Positions 43,123 through 52,659 of a DNA stretch of 64,000 nucleotides are shown here, piece after piece; the stretch's first letter is position 1; the number at the start of each line of letters is the position of its first letter. Where the stretch lies: positions 1 through 64,000 of the forward strand of contig DBTU01000047.1 in NCBI GenBank assembly GCA_002307215.1, given 5' to 3'. Source of the stretch: Lachnoclostridium sp. UBA1308. Its GTDB lineage: Bacteria; Bacillota; Clostridia; Lachnospirales; Lachnospiraceae. The notes beneath the pieces are model-generated. The model was given only the letters and a program-made list of their open reading frames with translations. It made no database searches and was not told the origin of the DNA. Made by a program: the position numbers and the translations under genes.

Positions 43123-44724
43123 TTATAGCGGTAATACTTTTATGTCAGCACGATCTCTGATGAATTTGCTATGTTGAATATTATCACGAACAAAAAATAC
43201 TACATTTGAAATCACAAGTTTTGTACCGGTATAAACAGTATCTGTGACCTTAATGCATCCGGTTGAATTGTTATCCATCTCAATCTTCAAATCATCATAA
43301 CGTTTTCTTGCTTCCTTGATTTGTGTCTCCATTACAATATTATTCTGTGTTACTTGCTTTAAATACTGCTTCTTTTCCGGGGTTAATTGAGTTCCTAGTG
43401 TCATTTTTTTCCGAAATACGGATAATGCCTGTGCAAGTTTTTCCTTGTCGGTTGTCATTGAGGCGATTTTCTTCTCCAGATCCCTGAATTCCACTAATAC
43501 ATTAGGATCAATGCCTACTTCCAACAGCGTAAAGGTTCCCATCTGAGAGCCGGCTGAATTTACAGTTATCATCGTGCCTGATCTTATCTCTCCGCCGGTA
43601 ACAAAGCCCCTTTTTCCACCTACTACAATATCACCCTTTGCTGATACTTTACTGTGGAGTATCGACTCGGTTGATACATATCCTCCGGCAATAACCTCAG
43701 CATTCTCAATGAATTTAGATATAATATTACCATTTGCCTTCAAAATGCCTTTATTCATTCCCTGTATTCCAAGCTTTAATACGATCTGTCCGCCTGCCTC
43801 TATGTAAGCGCCCTCAACAGCACCGTTAACTTCAACATCACCTTTTGCTCTTATAGAAAATCCGGTAATTACATTTCCCTTAACTACTACATTTCCATCG
43901 TATGTTATATCACCGGTTGCTGCATCCACATTTGCCACTACTTCATAGGTATCGGACACAAATACCCTTCCGTCTGTTAATGATACATGACCGTCAACAT
44001 CGGAATACATTTTCTGACCATCTTCAGATAAATGAATTTTATTTCCATGCCTTAATATCTGATTAATTACCTTTGAGGGACGAACAATATTACCGCATAC
44101 ATCGATTCCCGGACGACCCGGATCCATCGGTTCAAGCGTCGCAAGTAAATCACCTTTATTACAGTGACTGATCATATCCAGCTTATGAAAATCAACCGAT
44201 CCGTCTTCATTTGTTTTCGGCTTTAATGTAAGGTCAGTATTGAAATGATAGGTGATAACTGCATCTCGACCCGGAATCGTAGGTGTTGCTTTAGCAAGAA
44301 AATAATCCGTACAAAAACGCTTTTCAAGTAAGAACTCATTGATTGCCTGCTCGTCCAAACCACATTTGACCTTAGCAAGAACCAACGCACTTATGATATC
44401 ATCTTTTGAAATGGCATGTCCATTTGTGGAGGACGGGTAAAATCTTCCTTTGGCATACATATGCTCTTCATCCAAAACAATCTTCACGCATTCATCAATC
44501 GGCGGAAAAATCGTATCTGTTATTTTCACTTCAATGGTATCTTTTAAAGAAGTAAGTGCTCGCCCAATTGCGATCTTATCATATTCATATACTTTCCTAT
44601 CAATTAAATAATTACTGATTTCATCATAAAAGACAGGATTCCCACCTTGCTCAGCTTCCGTAAGTTTTATATAAGTGCCATCACCTTTCATTACCAACTG
44701 AAAGTAACCGTTTCTTCCTTTCAT
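43123..44724 (-). CDS. FapA family protein (DUF342), flagellar assembly protein A
   Basis: A 533-aa cytoplasmic protein. The N-terminal part has ISKDDIISALVLAKVKCGLD; the central part is a right-handed beta-helix with repeated V-x-G-x-V/I motifs (YDGNVVVKGNVITGFSIRAK, GDVEVNGAVEGAYIEAGGQI), and the C-terminal part is a coiled coil near residues 405-470. DUF342/FapA proteins often lie by sigD and che genes; in Vibrio a FapA affects HubP-linked polar flagellation. ATG 44724 has GGAGGAG upstream. It follows sigD in the operon. Confidence 0.85.
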   Translation of the reverse strand: MKGRNGYFQLVMKGDGTYIKLTEAEQGGNPVFYDEISNYLIDRKVYEYDKIAIGRALTSLKDTIEVKITDTIFPPIDECVKIVLDEEHMYAKGRFYPSSTNGHAISKDDIISALVLAKVKCGLDEQAINEFLLEKRFCTDYFLAKATPTIPGRDAVITYHFNTDLTLKPKTNEDGSVDFHKLDMISHCNKGDLLATLEPMDPGRPGIDVCGNIVRPSKVINQILRHGNKIHLSEDGQKMYSDVDGHVSLTDGRVFVSDTYEVVANVDAATGDITYDGNVVVKGNVITGFSIRAKGDVEVNGAVEGAYIEAGGQIVLKLGIQGMNKGILKANGNIISKFIENAEVIAGGYVSTESILHSKVSAKGDIVVGGKRGFVTGGEIRSGTMITVNSAGSQMGTFTLLEVGIDPNVLVEFRDLEKKIASMTTDKEKLAQALSVFRKKMTLGTQLTPEKKQYLKQVTQNNIVMETQIKEARKRYDDLKIEMDNNSTGCIKVTDTVYTGTKLVISNVVFFVRDNIQHSKFIRDRADIKVLPL

Positions 44725-44791
44725 TCTGTTCTCCTCCCATTTATTATCCAATATATCAAAATTTCACCCGTCATGATATGCTTATGGATGC

Positions 44792-45559
44792 CTAATAACT
44801 AGTAAAGAGTTCAATATTGGTTCCCAATTTAACCCTCATCTTCTGTAGTGCTTTTGTATGCAATTGTGAAATACGTGATTCCGATACTTCTAGAATACCA
44901 CTTATTTCCTTCAATGTCAGTTCTTCATAATAATATAGTATTATGACTCTTTTTTCCTTTTCAGTCAAAGTATCAAGCGTTTTAACCAGTAGTTCCTTAA
45001 GCTCTTGCTTTTCATAAATCCGTTCCGGTTGATCGAATTCTGCCGTTAACGTCTGTTCAACCTTAGATTCTGTGCCCTGCTCTATAAATTCATCCAGCGA
45101 GATTATATTCGTAATCTTCGTTTGATTCTGCCAGGTTTCAAATTCATCTACCGTAATATCAAGCTCACCGGCTATCTCCTCGTCACTTACAGCTCGTCCG
45201 TATTTTATCTCAAGACTTTGATAAGCAACATCGATCTTCCTCTGCTTTTGTCTAATACTTCTGGGTATCCAATCCATTTTACGGATCTGATCCAAGATAG
45301 CTCCCCTTATCCGCAGTGAAGCATAAGTCTCAAATTTTACACCTTTTGAAAAATCAAATTTATCAACAGCATCAATTAAGCCAAAAGTTCCATAACCAAC
45401 CAAGTCATCATACTCAACATTATAACCGAGATACATGCTCAGACGGCCTGCAACCAGTTTTACCAGTCCGGCATATTCAATTATTATTTTTTCCTGAAGC
45501 TCCGCGGTTCTTTTTTTTGAATAATCCTCCCACAGCTTAAGCTTATTCTCAGCGTTCAT
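44792..45559 (-). CDS. sigD: RNA polymerase sigma factor for flagellar/motility genes (SigD/FliA)
   Basis: The sigma-28 factor that transcribes late flagellar and chemotaxis genes. The 255-aa protein has region 2 (NVEYDDLVGYGTFGLIDAVD, KFDFSKGVKFETYASLRIRG, AILDQIRKMDWIPRSIR), region 3 and region 4 (LTLKEISGILEVSESRISQL). No region 1 is present, as expected for this class. AGGAGGAGAT precedes ATG 45559. It sits near the end of fla/che, as in Bacillus and clostridia. No FlgM gene is in the window. Confidence 0.95.
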   Translation of the reverse strand: MNAENKLKLWEDYSKKRTAELQEKIIIEYAGLVKLVAGRLSMYLGYNVEYDDLVGYGTFGLIDAVDKFDFSKGVKFETYASLRIRGAILDQIRKMDWIPRSIRQKQRKIDVAYQSLEIKYGRAVSDEEIAGELDITVDEFETWQNQTKITNIISLDEFIEQGTESKVEQTLTAEFDQPERIYEKQELKELLVKTLDTLTEKEKRVIILYYYEELTLKEISGILEVSESRISQLHTKALQKMRVKLGTNIELFTSY

Positions 45560-45651
45560 ATCTCCTCCTGAAACCATATGAATTTATGCAGATTCTCCGA
45601 ATAAATCACTCGGTATCCTATCCGAAAGTTACATGCTATTACAAAACCGGA

Positions 45652-45888
45652 TTACTCCTGTTTTATCTCATCTTCTTGTTCTTCTTCCGGTTCTTCCTTT
45701 TTCGGTTTTTCAGAAAACGCTTTATTTATGATTGCTTTCGCAATCAAGCCAACAATATAAAATATGACAATAACTAAAAGCAATCGTCTTAATCCGGTTG
45801 ATACATCAACCTTATTATAAACATTTATAATACTTGTTATTGCTGCTGCTATCAAAGTAATAAATGCCGGTATATATTTTTTTCGCAT
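45652..45888 (-). CDS. Small membrane protein with acidic tail
   Basis: A 78-aa protein with two hydrophobic helices (about residues 4-22 and 33-52) and a C-terminal KPKKEEPEEEQEDE tail. I do not recognise a family. ACGGAGGGTTTC lies before ATG 45888. It is in line between cheD and sigD, and similar short membrane proteins occur at this place in related operons, from memory. Confidence 0.65.
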   Translation of the reverse strand: MRKKYIPAFITLIAAAITSIINVYNKVDVSTGLRRLLLVIVIFYIVGLIAKAIINKAFSEKPKKEEPEEEQEDEIKQE

Positions 45889-45945
45889 GAAACCCTCCGT
45901 TGCAATGCGAATGAACATGTAAAGACAAATTATGATCCGCTGTTT

Positions 45946-46431
45946 TCAAATCCTTTTTATGTCTTTTCCGACCGACTTAATCATTAATATACCTGTCTCA
46001 GTATAAAATTCTATCGTTCGACCATAATTGGATCCTGTATCCTCTGCTTTAAGTGAAATCCCTAACTGCAGCAGCTTAAGCTTGGTCGCCTCCACATTTC
46101 GTTCACCGATACGCATCATCTCATTATTATTGCTGAACGCAAACATCTGTGCTCCTCCTGCGATTTTAGCAACCAGAACCCTACGATCCGCCCCAATTTT
46201 AGTCATCTCAGCAATCAACGCGTCTATGCCGGTGTCAGCAAATTTTGCTTTATTTTCATTATTAATTATTTTTGTACTATCAGGCAACATCACATGTACA
46301 AGCCCAGCTATTTTTCTGATCGGATCATATAACACAGCGCCCACACAGGAGCCAAGTCCAAGCGTTGTCAGTGCGTCAGGAGAGGTACATACATTTAGAT
46401 CTGCCATCCCTACCTTTATCATTTCGTTCAT
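45946..46431 (-). CDS. cheD: Chemoreceptor glutamine deamidase CheD
   Basis: CheD deamidates glutamines of chemoreceptors and helps CheC phosphatase activity. In 161 aa, the catalytic Cys and His are seen in LGLGSCVGAVLYDP and GLVHVMLPDS, and KIAGGAQMF with NVEATKLKL complete the signature. AGGAGAATAC precedes the ATG. It lies 9 nt after cheC, its partner. Confidence 0.95.
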   Translation of the reverse strand: MNEMIKVGMADLNVCTSPDALTTLGLGSCVGAVLYDPIRKIAGLVHVMLPDSTKIINNENKAKFADTGIDALIAEMTKIGADRRVLVAKIAGGAQMFAFSNNNEMMRIGERNVEATKLKLLQLGISLKAEDTGSNYGRTIEFYTETGILMIKSVGKDIKRI

Positions 46432-46439
46432 GTATTCTC

Positions 46440-47060
46440 CTATAATCCCAAAGACGAAAGGATTGCACTATATGATTCTAGTGTTGGTATCAGAATAAAA
46501 TAACCATTAACTGACATACCATCCTCTCCGAATTCTGTCTCAATTAATAATGCTCTGTCACCGATTTTGCCAAATTCTATAGCCGGTACACTTAAAATTG
46601 CACCAGCCATATCAATTGCCATGTAGGGGATACTGGAAGTAATTAAAATATTGGTTAGTGATGACAAGGATGACAAATATGCACCGGCAATAATATTACC
46701 GATTTCATTAAGGGCTGATAATTCCATCTCGGTAAATTCACCGTCTACCTTATCATTTGAACTCCCCATTAATGAATTTACCAGATGTCGTGCTGCTCCC
46801 ATATCGAGCATAAACATCATCATTCCATCGATTTGGCCCTCTAGGGTAAAGAGGATACCAACCACCAAGTTTTCAGCACCACCGACGATATCGGATAATT
46901 CCTTGAATTCCAGTAAATCGACTTTGGGAACCTTCATATCTATCTTTGCATTAATCATTTGCGAGAGTGCTGTCGTAGCATTACCTGCGCCAATATTACC
47001 AATTTCTCGCAGTACGTCATATTGCATGTTATCAATTTGATTCAGATTAATATGTGCCAT
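46440..47060 (-). CDS. cheC: CheY-P phosphatase CheC
   Basis: A 206-aa CheC with both phosphatase signatures: VLREIGNIGAGNATTALS (E-x2-N) and LSALNEIGNIIAGAYLSSLS (E-x2-N). It dephosphorylates CheY-P and binds CheD in the adaptation circuit of Gram-positives. GGGGTGTATATAG precedes the ATG. It is followed by cheD and preceded by cheW. Confidence 0.94.
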   Translation of the reverse strand: MAHINLNQIDNMQYDVLREIGNIGAGNATTALSQMINAKIDMKVPKVDLLEFKELSDIVGGAENLVVGILFTLEGQIDGMMMFMLDMGAARHLVNSLMGSSNDKVDGEFTEMELSALNEIGNIIAGAYLSSLSSLTNILITSSIPYMAIDMAGAILSVPAIEFGKIGDRALLIETEFGEDGMSVNGYFILIPTLESYSAILSSLGL

Positions 47061-47150
47061 CTATATACACCCCACATTTATAACAGATAGATAATCTGTT
47101 CACATTAGTACCCTATTTCGAAAGCAACAGCTAAATATGCAAATAATAAA

Positions 47151-47603
47151 TTATGCACCCGGTTCTTTATCATATACAATTGCAGCAATATTGAGAATGT
47201 TAATCAAATCCGTTCCGAATTTGCCAACTCCCAGACTGAAGGTTCCTTTATCGTCCTTACCATCATAATTCATTTTTTCAATATCAATTTGATCAAGAGT
47301 AACAACTTCCTTAACCTCGTCAACAATTAACCCAACAGGTGATGCTTGTTGTTCCGGTCTTACAATAATGATTCTGGCCTTCGATGTTAACTCGCTTTCA
47401 GAAAATCCCAGTTTGCTGCCCAGGTTCATTACCGGAACGATTTCACCCCTAAGATTAATAACTCCCTTAAAATAGGTCTGAGCCTTTGGAACCCTGGTTA
47501 AACTCTGTAACACAATTATATTATCGATATATTTTATCTCAATACCGAATTGTTCTGTACTTAAGTTCGCAACAATATACTGCTTCGTATCAACTGCTTC
47601 CAT
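47151..47603 (-). CDS. cheW: Chemotaxis coupling protein CheW
   Basis: A 150-aa CheW that links receptors to CheA. Signatures are VANLSTEQFGIEIKYIDNII, LTRVPKAQTYFKGVINLRGE and IVPVMNLGSKLG, then VDEVKEVVTL. The ATG at 47603 gives a 9-nt gap to AGGAGG; ATG 47609 is only 3 nt away. It follows cheA closely. Confidence 0.94.
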   Translation of the reverse strand: MEAVDTKQYIVANLSTEQFGIEIKYIDNIIVLQSLTRVPKAQTYFKGVINLRGEIVPVMNLGSKLGFSESELTSKARIIIVRPEQQASPVGLIVDEVKEVVTLDQIDIEKMNYDGKDDKGTFSLGVGKFGTDLINILNIAAIVYDKEPGA

Positions 47604-47616
47604 ATTCATACACCTC

Positions 47617-49707
47617 CTACACTAATGAATTTACATCAAGAATTAATGCTACCTCACCATTACCAAGTATGGTTGCGCCGCTGATAATCTTATGATTCTT
47701 AATATATTTACCAATTGATTTAATAACTATTTCCTGCTGACCAACCAGTTCATTAACAACCATCCCAGCAAGTCTGTCGCCCTTTTTAATAACTACAATT
47801 GTAAGCTCATCCAATTGTGTATCTGCCTTTGGACACTGTAAAATATCACCCAAACGGACTACAGGTACAACGACTCCTCTCAAATTAATAACTTCTTTTC
47901 CCTGTAAGGTCTTGATATCCTTCTTCGTTATATTCTCTACCGTCTGGATACTTCCAAGCGGGAGTGCATATTTTTCAGTCCCGATAATAACCATAAGTGC
48001 TTGAATAATCGCTAGGGTTAATGGCAACCTGATAATGAAGTTAGAGCCCTCTCCAATCTTTGTCTTCGCCTCGATTTCTCCACCCAAAGCTTCAATCTTG
48101 GTTTTAACAACATCAAGACCAACTCCTCTGCCGGATACATCGGTAACCTTTTCGGCTGTCGAAAAGCTAGGCTGGAATAGGATGTCTATAAAATCCTTAT
48201 CTGTCATACGCTCTGCTTGATCCTCAGTAATACTACCTTTTTGGATAGCAATATTCTTTATCTTCTCAGTATCTATTCCTGCTCCGTCATCCCTTACCTC
48301 TATTACTACATTGTTACCATCCTGATATGCATCAAGATAAATGGAACCGACTGAATTCTTTCCGATTCTTGTTCTTTCCTCATTGGATTCAAGACCATGG
48401 TCTGCCGCATTGCGAAGTAAATGCATAAGGGGATCGCCGATTTCATCAATAACGGTTCGGTCAAGCTCAGTCTCCTCACCCGTCATGTATAATTCCATTT
48501 CCTTACTCAGTGCTTTGGACAAATCTCTTATCATTCTTGGGAAGCGATTTACAACGCTCTCAATAGGAACCATTCTTGTCTTCATAACCGACTCGTGAAT
48601 ATTCGTCGTAACCCTCTCGAGATATTCAATTTGCTCATGAAAAACGTTATCTGCAACAACATCATTCGAATTGCTGATTGATATTAAACCATTTTTCGCA
48701 ATAATCAACTCACTAACTAAATTCATGAGGACATCAAGCTTGTCAATATCTACACGTACTGAACGGTTTGCTACGGGTTTAACAGCCTGTTTTGCTGCGG
48801 GAGCATTCCCTGCTTTCAATGAGCTGTCTCTCACCGCCTTTGTTGAAGCTGACGTTTCATCAATCTTAATTGATGCTGTATAGGAGGATACATCCTCCTT
48901 TGACAGTTGTACAAAATCAGCAACGACTTCCTTCACTTCTGAAACATTGGCGGCAATCTTCGCTAGCTTTTCAGGTGCCTCTTTTGATATGATAAATGCT
49001 GAGTACTCCAGATCATATTTTTCATCTTCCAAATCTTGCGCACTGGGATATAACTTTATTATTTCACCATATTCCTCGAGGGTACGGTTCACCATAAAAG
49101 CTCTGGCTCCCTTAAGCACACAGTATTCCTGTATGTAGATTGTCAGACCGACTACATTGTAACCAAGCATTCCTGCCTTTACCATTGCCTTCTTCTCATG
49201 GTCCTCGATTTTGATACTCTTAAATTTCATCATTCCATTATCGTCATCACCGATTTCTTTTGCAGCTTCTGTTATCTTAACCTGACTGCTAGATACAGGA
49301 GTTTTTACCGGTTCACTGCCAAGACCTGCATTAAGAATACTATTTAATGCGTTAATGATATCCTCATTATCGTTTTCACCCTCGTTAGAATCAGTCTGAA
49401 TATTTCCAAGATAGGTTTCAAGTGCATCAAGACCTTTGAACAAGACATCGACTAATTCGGAAGTTACTTTCATCTTACCATTTCTGATTTCTGAGAATAC
49501 ATTTTCCATATCATGAGTTAATCGTTGCATTCTTTTATAACCCATGGTTCCTGCCATACCTTTTAAGGAATGAGCAGCCCTGAAAATCTCATTGATCGTG
49601 TTCTCATTCTCCGGTTCACGCTCCAAAATCAGTAAATGTTCATTCAAGTTCTGTAAGTGTTCTTTTGTTTCTTCAAAAAAAATCTCAAGATATTGACTTA
49701 CATCCAT
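47617..49707 (-). CDS. cheA: Chemotaxis histidine kinase CheA
   Basis: A 696-aa CheA. Order: Hpt domain with His46 in RAAHSLKGMAGTMGYKRM; a P2-like CheY-binding region (about residues 180-280); dimerisation helices starting VDIDKLDVLMNLVSELIIAK; an ATPase domain with HLLRNAADHGLE, VRDDGAGID and GRGVGLDVVKTKIE; and a C-terminal CheW-like domain (ALPLGSIQTVENI). It phosphorylates CheY and CheB. ATG 49707 follows GGGGGTACGATAAA, and its ribosome site is inside the end of cheB. Confidence 0.95.
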   Translation of the reverse strand: MDVSQYLEIFFEETKEHLQNLNEHLLILEREPENENTINEIFRAAHSLKGMAGTMGYKRMQRLTHDMENVFSEIRNGKMKVTSELVDVLFKGLDALETYLGNIQTDSNEGENDNEDIINALNSILNAGLGSEPVKTPVSSSQVKITEAAKEIGDDDNGMMKFKSIKIEDHEKKAMVKAGMLGYNVVGLTIYIQEYCVLKGARAFMVNRTLEEYGEIIKLYPSAQDLEDEKYDLEYSAFIISKEAPEKLAKIAANVSEVKEVVADFVQLSKEDVSSYTASIKIDETSASTKAVRDSSLKAGNAPAAKQAVKPVANRSVRVDIDKLDVLMNLVSELIIAKNGLISISNSNDVVADNVFHEQIEYLERVTTNIHESVMKTRMVPIESVVNRFPRMIRDLSKALSKEMELYMTGEETELDRTVIDEIGDPLMHLLRNAADHGLESNEERTRIGKNSVGSIYLDAYQDGNNVVIEVRDDGAGIDTEKIKNIAIQKGSITEDQAERMTDKDFIDILFQPSFSTAEKVTDVSGRGVGLDVVKTKIEALGGEIEAKTKIGEGSNFIIRLPLTLAIIQALMVIIGTEKYALPLGSIQTVENITKKDIKTLQGKEVINLRGVVVPVVRLGDILQCPKADTQLDELTIVVIKKGDRLAGMVVNELVGQQEIVIKSIGKYIKNHKIISGATILGNGEVALILDVNSLV

Positions 49708-49708
49708 T

Positions 49709-50794
49709 TTATCGTACCCCCACATTCTTTGTAATGGCATCAGACACATCATTTAAAGTAACAACTTCATTTACCAAACCAGCATCTCGAACCACTTTCG
49801 GCATTCCGTATACCACGCTGGATTCTTCATTCTGTGCTATCACATAAATATTTTGTTTTTTATGAAGTATTGATATACCGGCGGTTCCATCTCCGCCCAT
49901 TCCTGTCAGTACTACACAGGTTATCCGATCAATGTTCAATTGCTCTAGTGATTCATACATAATATCAGCACAGGGCAATAACCCATGTCTGGCAGGTTCC
50001 TCGGATATAGAAATGCAATAGTTCGCGTCCTGCCTTTTTAGTCGCATCTGATAGCCGCCTTTTGCTATATACACCGTCCCCTTCTGAATAACCTCACCAT
50101 CCTCAGCTTCTTTTACAGTAATTTCACTTAATTCATTCAACCTGTCTGCAAGTGATTTGGTAAAACCACCCGGCATATGCTGTACGATCAGCATACTTGC
50201 ATCCAAATTTTTTGGCAACTTCGGTATTACCGAATGAAGTGCCTTCGGTCCACCGGTCGAACATGCCAGTGCCACCAACTTCATCGCATTCTGGCTTGTC
50301 TGCTTGGCTGTCCGTGTAGTGCCCGAATCAACTGACTGCTTCACCTGAGTTGCTATGACCGGATGGATCTCCTTGTCCGGTTTTACTTCAGCTTTCGTCG
50401 CAGTTGCAAGACATTCAAGTATTTGATTCAAGAAAAAATTACTGTTCACATCCAAATAGCTATCCGGCTTTTTTACAAAATCGAAAGCTCCCAATTCTAG
50501 TGCTTGGATGGTTTCCTTCGCATCCTTTTTGGCAATTGTACTTACAATAATTATAGTCGCTTTGATATTTAATGCTCTTAACTCAACAAGCATTTCAATA
50601 CCATTCATTTTCGGCATATTAATGTCTAAAAGTACTGCATCAAAATCCTTTGCCCTGTTTTTAAGAAGATTTAAGCCTTCCAACCCGTTTGTTGCTGTCT
50701 CAACGACCTGAAATCTATCATCCGAATTAATTATATCAGAAATAACCCTTCTCATAAGTGCAGAGTCATCTATTATTAAAATATTTTTCTTCAT
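49709..50794 (-). CDS. cheB: Chemotaxis response regulator methylesterase CheB
   Basis: A 361-aa CheB: receiver domain (IIDDSALMRRVISDI, phospho-acceptor D57 in LLDINMPKMNG, SDYVKKPD-like lysine in VKKPDSYL), linker, then the methylesterase with ACSTGGPKAL (catalytic Ser), IVQHMPGGFTKSLADRLN and GMGGDGTAGI. It removes methyl groups from receptors. The matching methyltransferase CheR is not in the window. It is packed against cheA with no gap. Confidence 0.95.
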   Translation of the reverse strand: MKKNILIIDDSALMRRVISDIINSDDRFQVVETATNGLEGLNLLKNRAKDFDAVLLDINMPKMNGIEMLVELRALNIKATIIIVSTIAKKDAKETIQALELGAFDFVKKPDSYLDVNSNFFLNQILECLATATKAEVKPDKEIHPVIATQVKQSVDSGTTRTAKQTSQNAMKLVALACSTGGPKALHSVIPKLPKNLDASMLIVQHMPGGFTKSLADRLNELSEITVKEAEDGEVIQKGTVYIAKGGYQMRLKRQDANYCISISEEPARHGLLPCADIMYESLEQLNIDRITCVVLTGMGGDGTAGISILHKKQNIYVIAQNEESSVVYGMPKVVRDAGLVNEVVTLNDVSDAITKNVGVR

Positions 50795-50851
50795 TTTTCG
50801 AATTTACCTTCCTTTTGTATATAAATGCAGACAAATATCTTCCAAATTATC

Positions 50852-51598
50852 CTATCTTCGCTTACGTTCCTGCTCAAAAATATACTTAATCAGATCTTCC
50901 CTGTCTCTTTTCGTAATATCACTGAATTCAACACGATATTCATATAAACCAACCCTGTTGACAACTCGGTCGGCAGAAATGACTTCTGCCCCGAGCAATA
51001 AATTCTTAATGCTGGCTCCTATGGCCAAATCAAGCTTGATCAATAATTTATATTCCTTTTCAAGAACCGCTGCAGAGGTAAATCTGATGCCTCCGCCACT
51101 AATATCCTTGATTGTTCCCGGGAACCAAATATCCTTAAGAACAATCAGCCTTCTCTTACATTGCTTGATTTCTTCTTGATCAGTAAAATCATTCGAATTC
51201 AACCGTCTCTCCAGTATTTCTTCCTCTCTTGTGATCACACGATACTCAATATCATAAATACACTCCAGACGGAAATACTGTCTCCTCTGATACTTTTCAA
51301 GATTTGTAGTAATACGGACAACCGCTATAATGATATTATTATCCCTTTGATTCTTTAATATAATACAATTACACTGAAATAAACCTTTTACTGAATAAAA
51401 GCATAGTTTATAGTTTTCTCCTACGTTTAGTATGATCGGCGTACTGCTTACAATAGGTGTCGCAATCTGAATAACATCCGAATCCGCAAAATCAATCAAC
51501 TGACTGACATATGTTCTGGAGTTGTATGCCGGTCTGCCCACTTTATCCAAATGTGTAACATCTATTTTGTCACCCAGCCTTAAAACATCACTAAGCAT
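50852..51598 (-). CDS. PilZ domain protein, YcgR/flagellar-brake type
   Basis: A 248-aa cytoplasmic protein with an N-terminal YcgR-like domain (MLSDVLRLGDKIDVTHLDKV) and a C-terminal PilZ domain. The c-di-GMP-binding motifs are YQRRQYFRLEC (R-x3-R) and IKDISGGGIRF (D/N-x-S-x2-G). In other bacteria such proteins bind c-di-GMP and slow the flagellar motor. It is in the fla/che operon between flhG and cheB and joins the two c-di-GMP riboswitches in this window. Confidence 0.9.
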   Translation of the reverse strand: MLSDVLRLGDKIDVTHLDKVGRPAYNSRTYVSQLIDFADSDVIQIATPIVSSTPIILNVGENYKLCFYSVKGLFQCNCIILKNQRDNNIIIAVVRITTNLEKYQRRQYFRLECIYDIEYRVITREEEILERRLNSNDFTDQEEIKQCKRRLIVLKDIWFPGTIKDISGGGIRFTSAAVLEKEYKLLIKLDLAIGASIKNLLLGAEVISADRVVNRVGLYEYRVEFSDITKRDREDLIKYIFEQERKRR

Positions 51599-51599
51599 T

Positions 51600-51776
51600 A
51601 TGTCCCTCCCCTAGGATATATAATGTAAATAAAGAATTCAGCAAGCTGAATCGTGTGAATTATTGAAAAGCATAATTTGAACTTATAAGGTTGTGCCTGC
51701 GTAATCAAAGTGTAAAGGGCACAGACCCAAACTTATTCAAAGGGCAGGCATGATGCTGCCTTCCCGGTAAATCTAA
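51600..51776. repeat. Hairpin-rich gap within fla/che, related to leader repeat A
   Basis: This 178-bp gap between flhG and the PilZ gene is unusual for the tightly packed operon. It holds GGCAG...CTGCC (51743-51761) and TTGTGCC...GGCACA (about 51692-51724). Its plus strand GTGCCTGCGTAATCAAAGTG matches the minus strand of leader copy A (GTGCCTGCGTAACCAAAGTG) with one change, so the element lies in the opposite orientation here. Confidence 0.55.
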
Positions 51777-52658
51777 TTATTTTTTAATTCTTGAGCGGAG
51801 TAGATTTGTAAACAACTGAGCTATTCCTTTTTTACTCTCTGTATTCACATCTTTATTTTCACAAAGAATATTGGCAAAGGAAGTCAAGGTCTTCGAGAAA
51901 TGGGAATTCGGATATAATACTATCGCCGGCTTCTGCTTCATAACCGCTTTTGATACGACGGAATCCTGAGGCAGCGCTCCCAAATATTCTAGTTTTAATT
52001 TCAAAAATTTACTGACCACGAGACTTAATTTATCATATAGTTCCTTACCATCTTCGTATGTGTCAATCCGGTTCGCAACCATCTTGATTACGGTATCCTC
52101 CAAAGATACATCAGTTTTTCGATTCAGAGTTTTCAATAAGGCGTAGGCATCAGTAATAGACGTCGGTTCAGGAGTTGCAACCAGCAATACCTCTGAGCTT
52201 GCTGCGACAAATTCCAAGACAGAATCAGCGATTCCGGCTCCTGTATCTACAATAATAATATCAGCTTTTTCATCAAGTTCAACTAGTTTCTGAATCAAAT
52301 ATACAATCTGGTCCCTAGTCAAGTTTGTGAGTTCCTGAATACCGGAACCTCCCGAAATAAAACCGATATTTTCAGGTCCACTTGTAATAATATCTGTCAA
52401 GGTTTTACCACGAAACATAAGATCAGCCAAGTTATATTGAGGCCTTATTCCAAGCATTACTTCAATATTTGCCAATCCGAAGTCTGCATCCAATATGATT
52501 ACCCTATTTCCAATCCTGCTGAGTGCTATCGCCAGATTAACGGAAATACTCGATTTACCTACTCCACCTTTTCCACTGGTAACGGTTATTACCCTTGCAA
52601 CTCTTCTTGGGGTGGCCTGCTCTTTTACCATTTTTCTTAATTTATCAGCCTGATCCAT
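51777..52658 (-). CDS. flhG: MinD/ParA-family flagellar number regulator FlhG (YlxH)
   Basis: A 293-aa ATPase with a deviant Walker A VTSGKGGVGKSSISVNLAIA, the switch DADFGLANIEVMLG, and VDTGAGIADSVLEFV. FlhG counteracts FlhF to set flagellar number and placement, and binds FliM/FliY. GGGGGCAATA lies before the ATG. It starts 1 nt after flhF ends. Confidence 0.93.
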   Translation of the reverse strand: MDQADKLRKMVKEQATPRRVARVITVTSGKGGVGKSSISVNLAIALSRIGNRVIILDADFGLANIEVMLGIRPQYNLADLMFRGKTLTDIITSGPENIGFISGGSGIQELTNLTRDQIVYLIQKLVELDEKADIIIVDTGAGIADSVLEFVAASSEVLLVATPEPTSITDAYALLKTLNRKTDVSLEDTVIKMVANRIDTYEDGKELYDKLSLVVSKFLKLKLEYLGALPQDSVVSKAVMKQKPAIVLYPNSHFSKTLTSFANILCENKDVNTESKKGIAQLFTNLLRSRIKK

Positions 52659-52659
52659 A

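Noticed and set aside
49709..50794. Expected cheR next to cheB
   Set aside because: No methyltransferase motifs are found anywhere in the window; it is probably encoded elsewhere, which is common in Clostridia.
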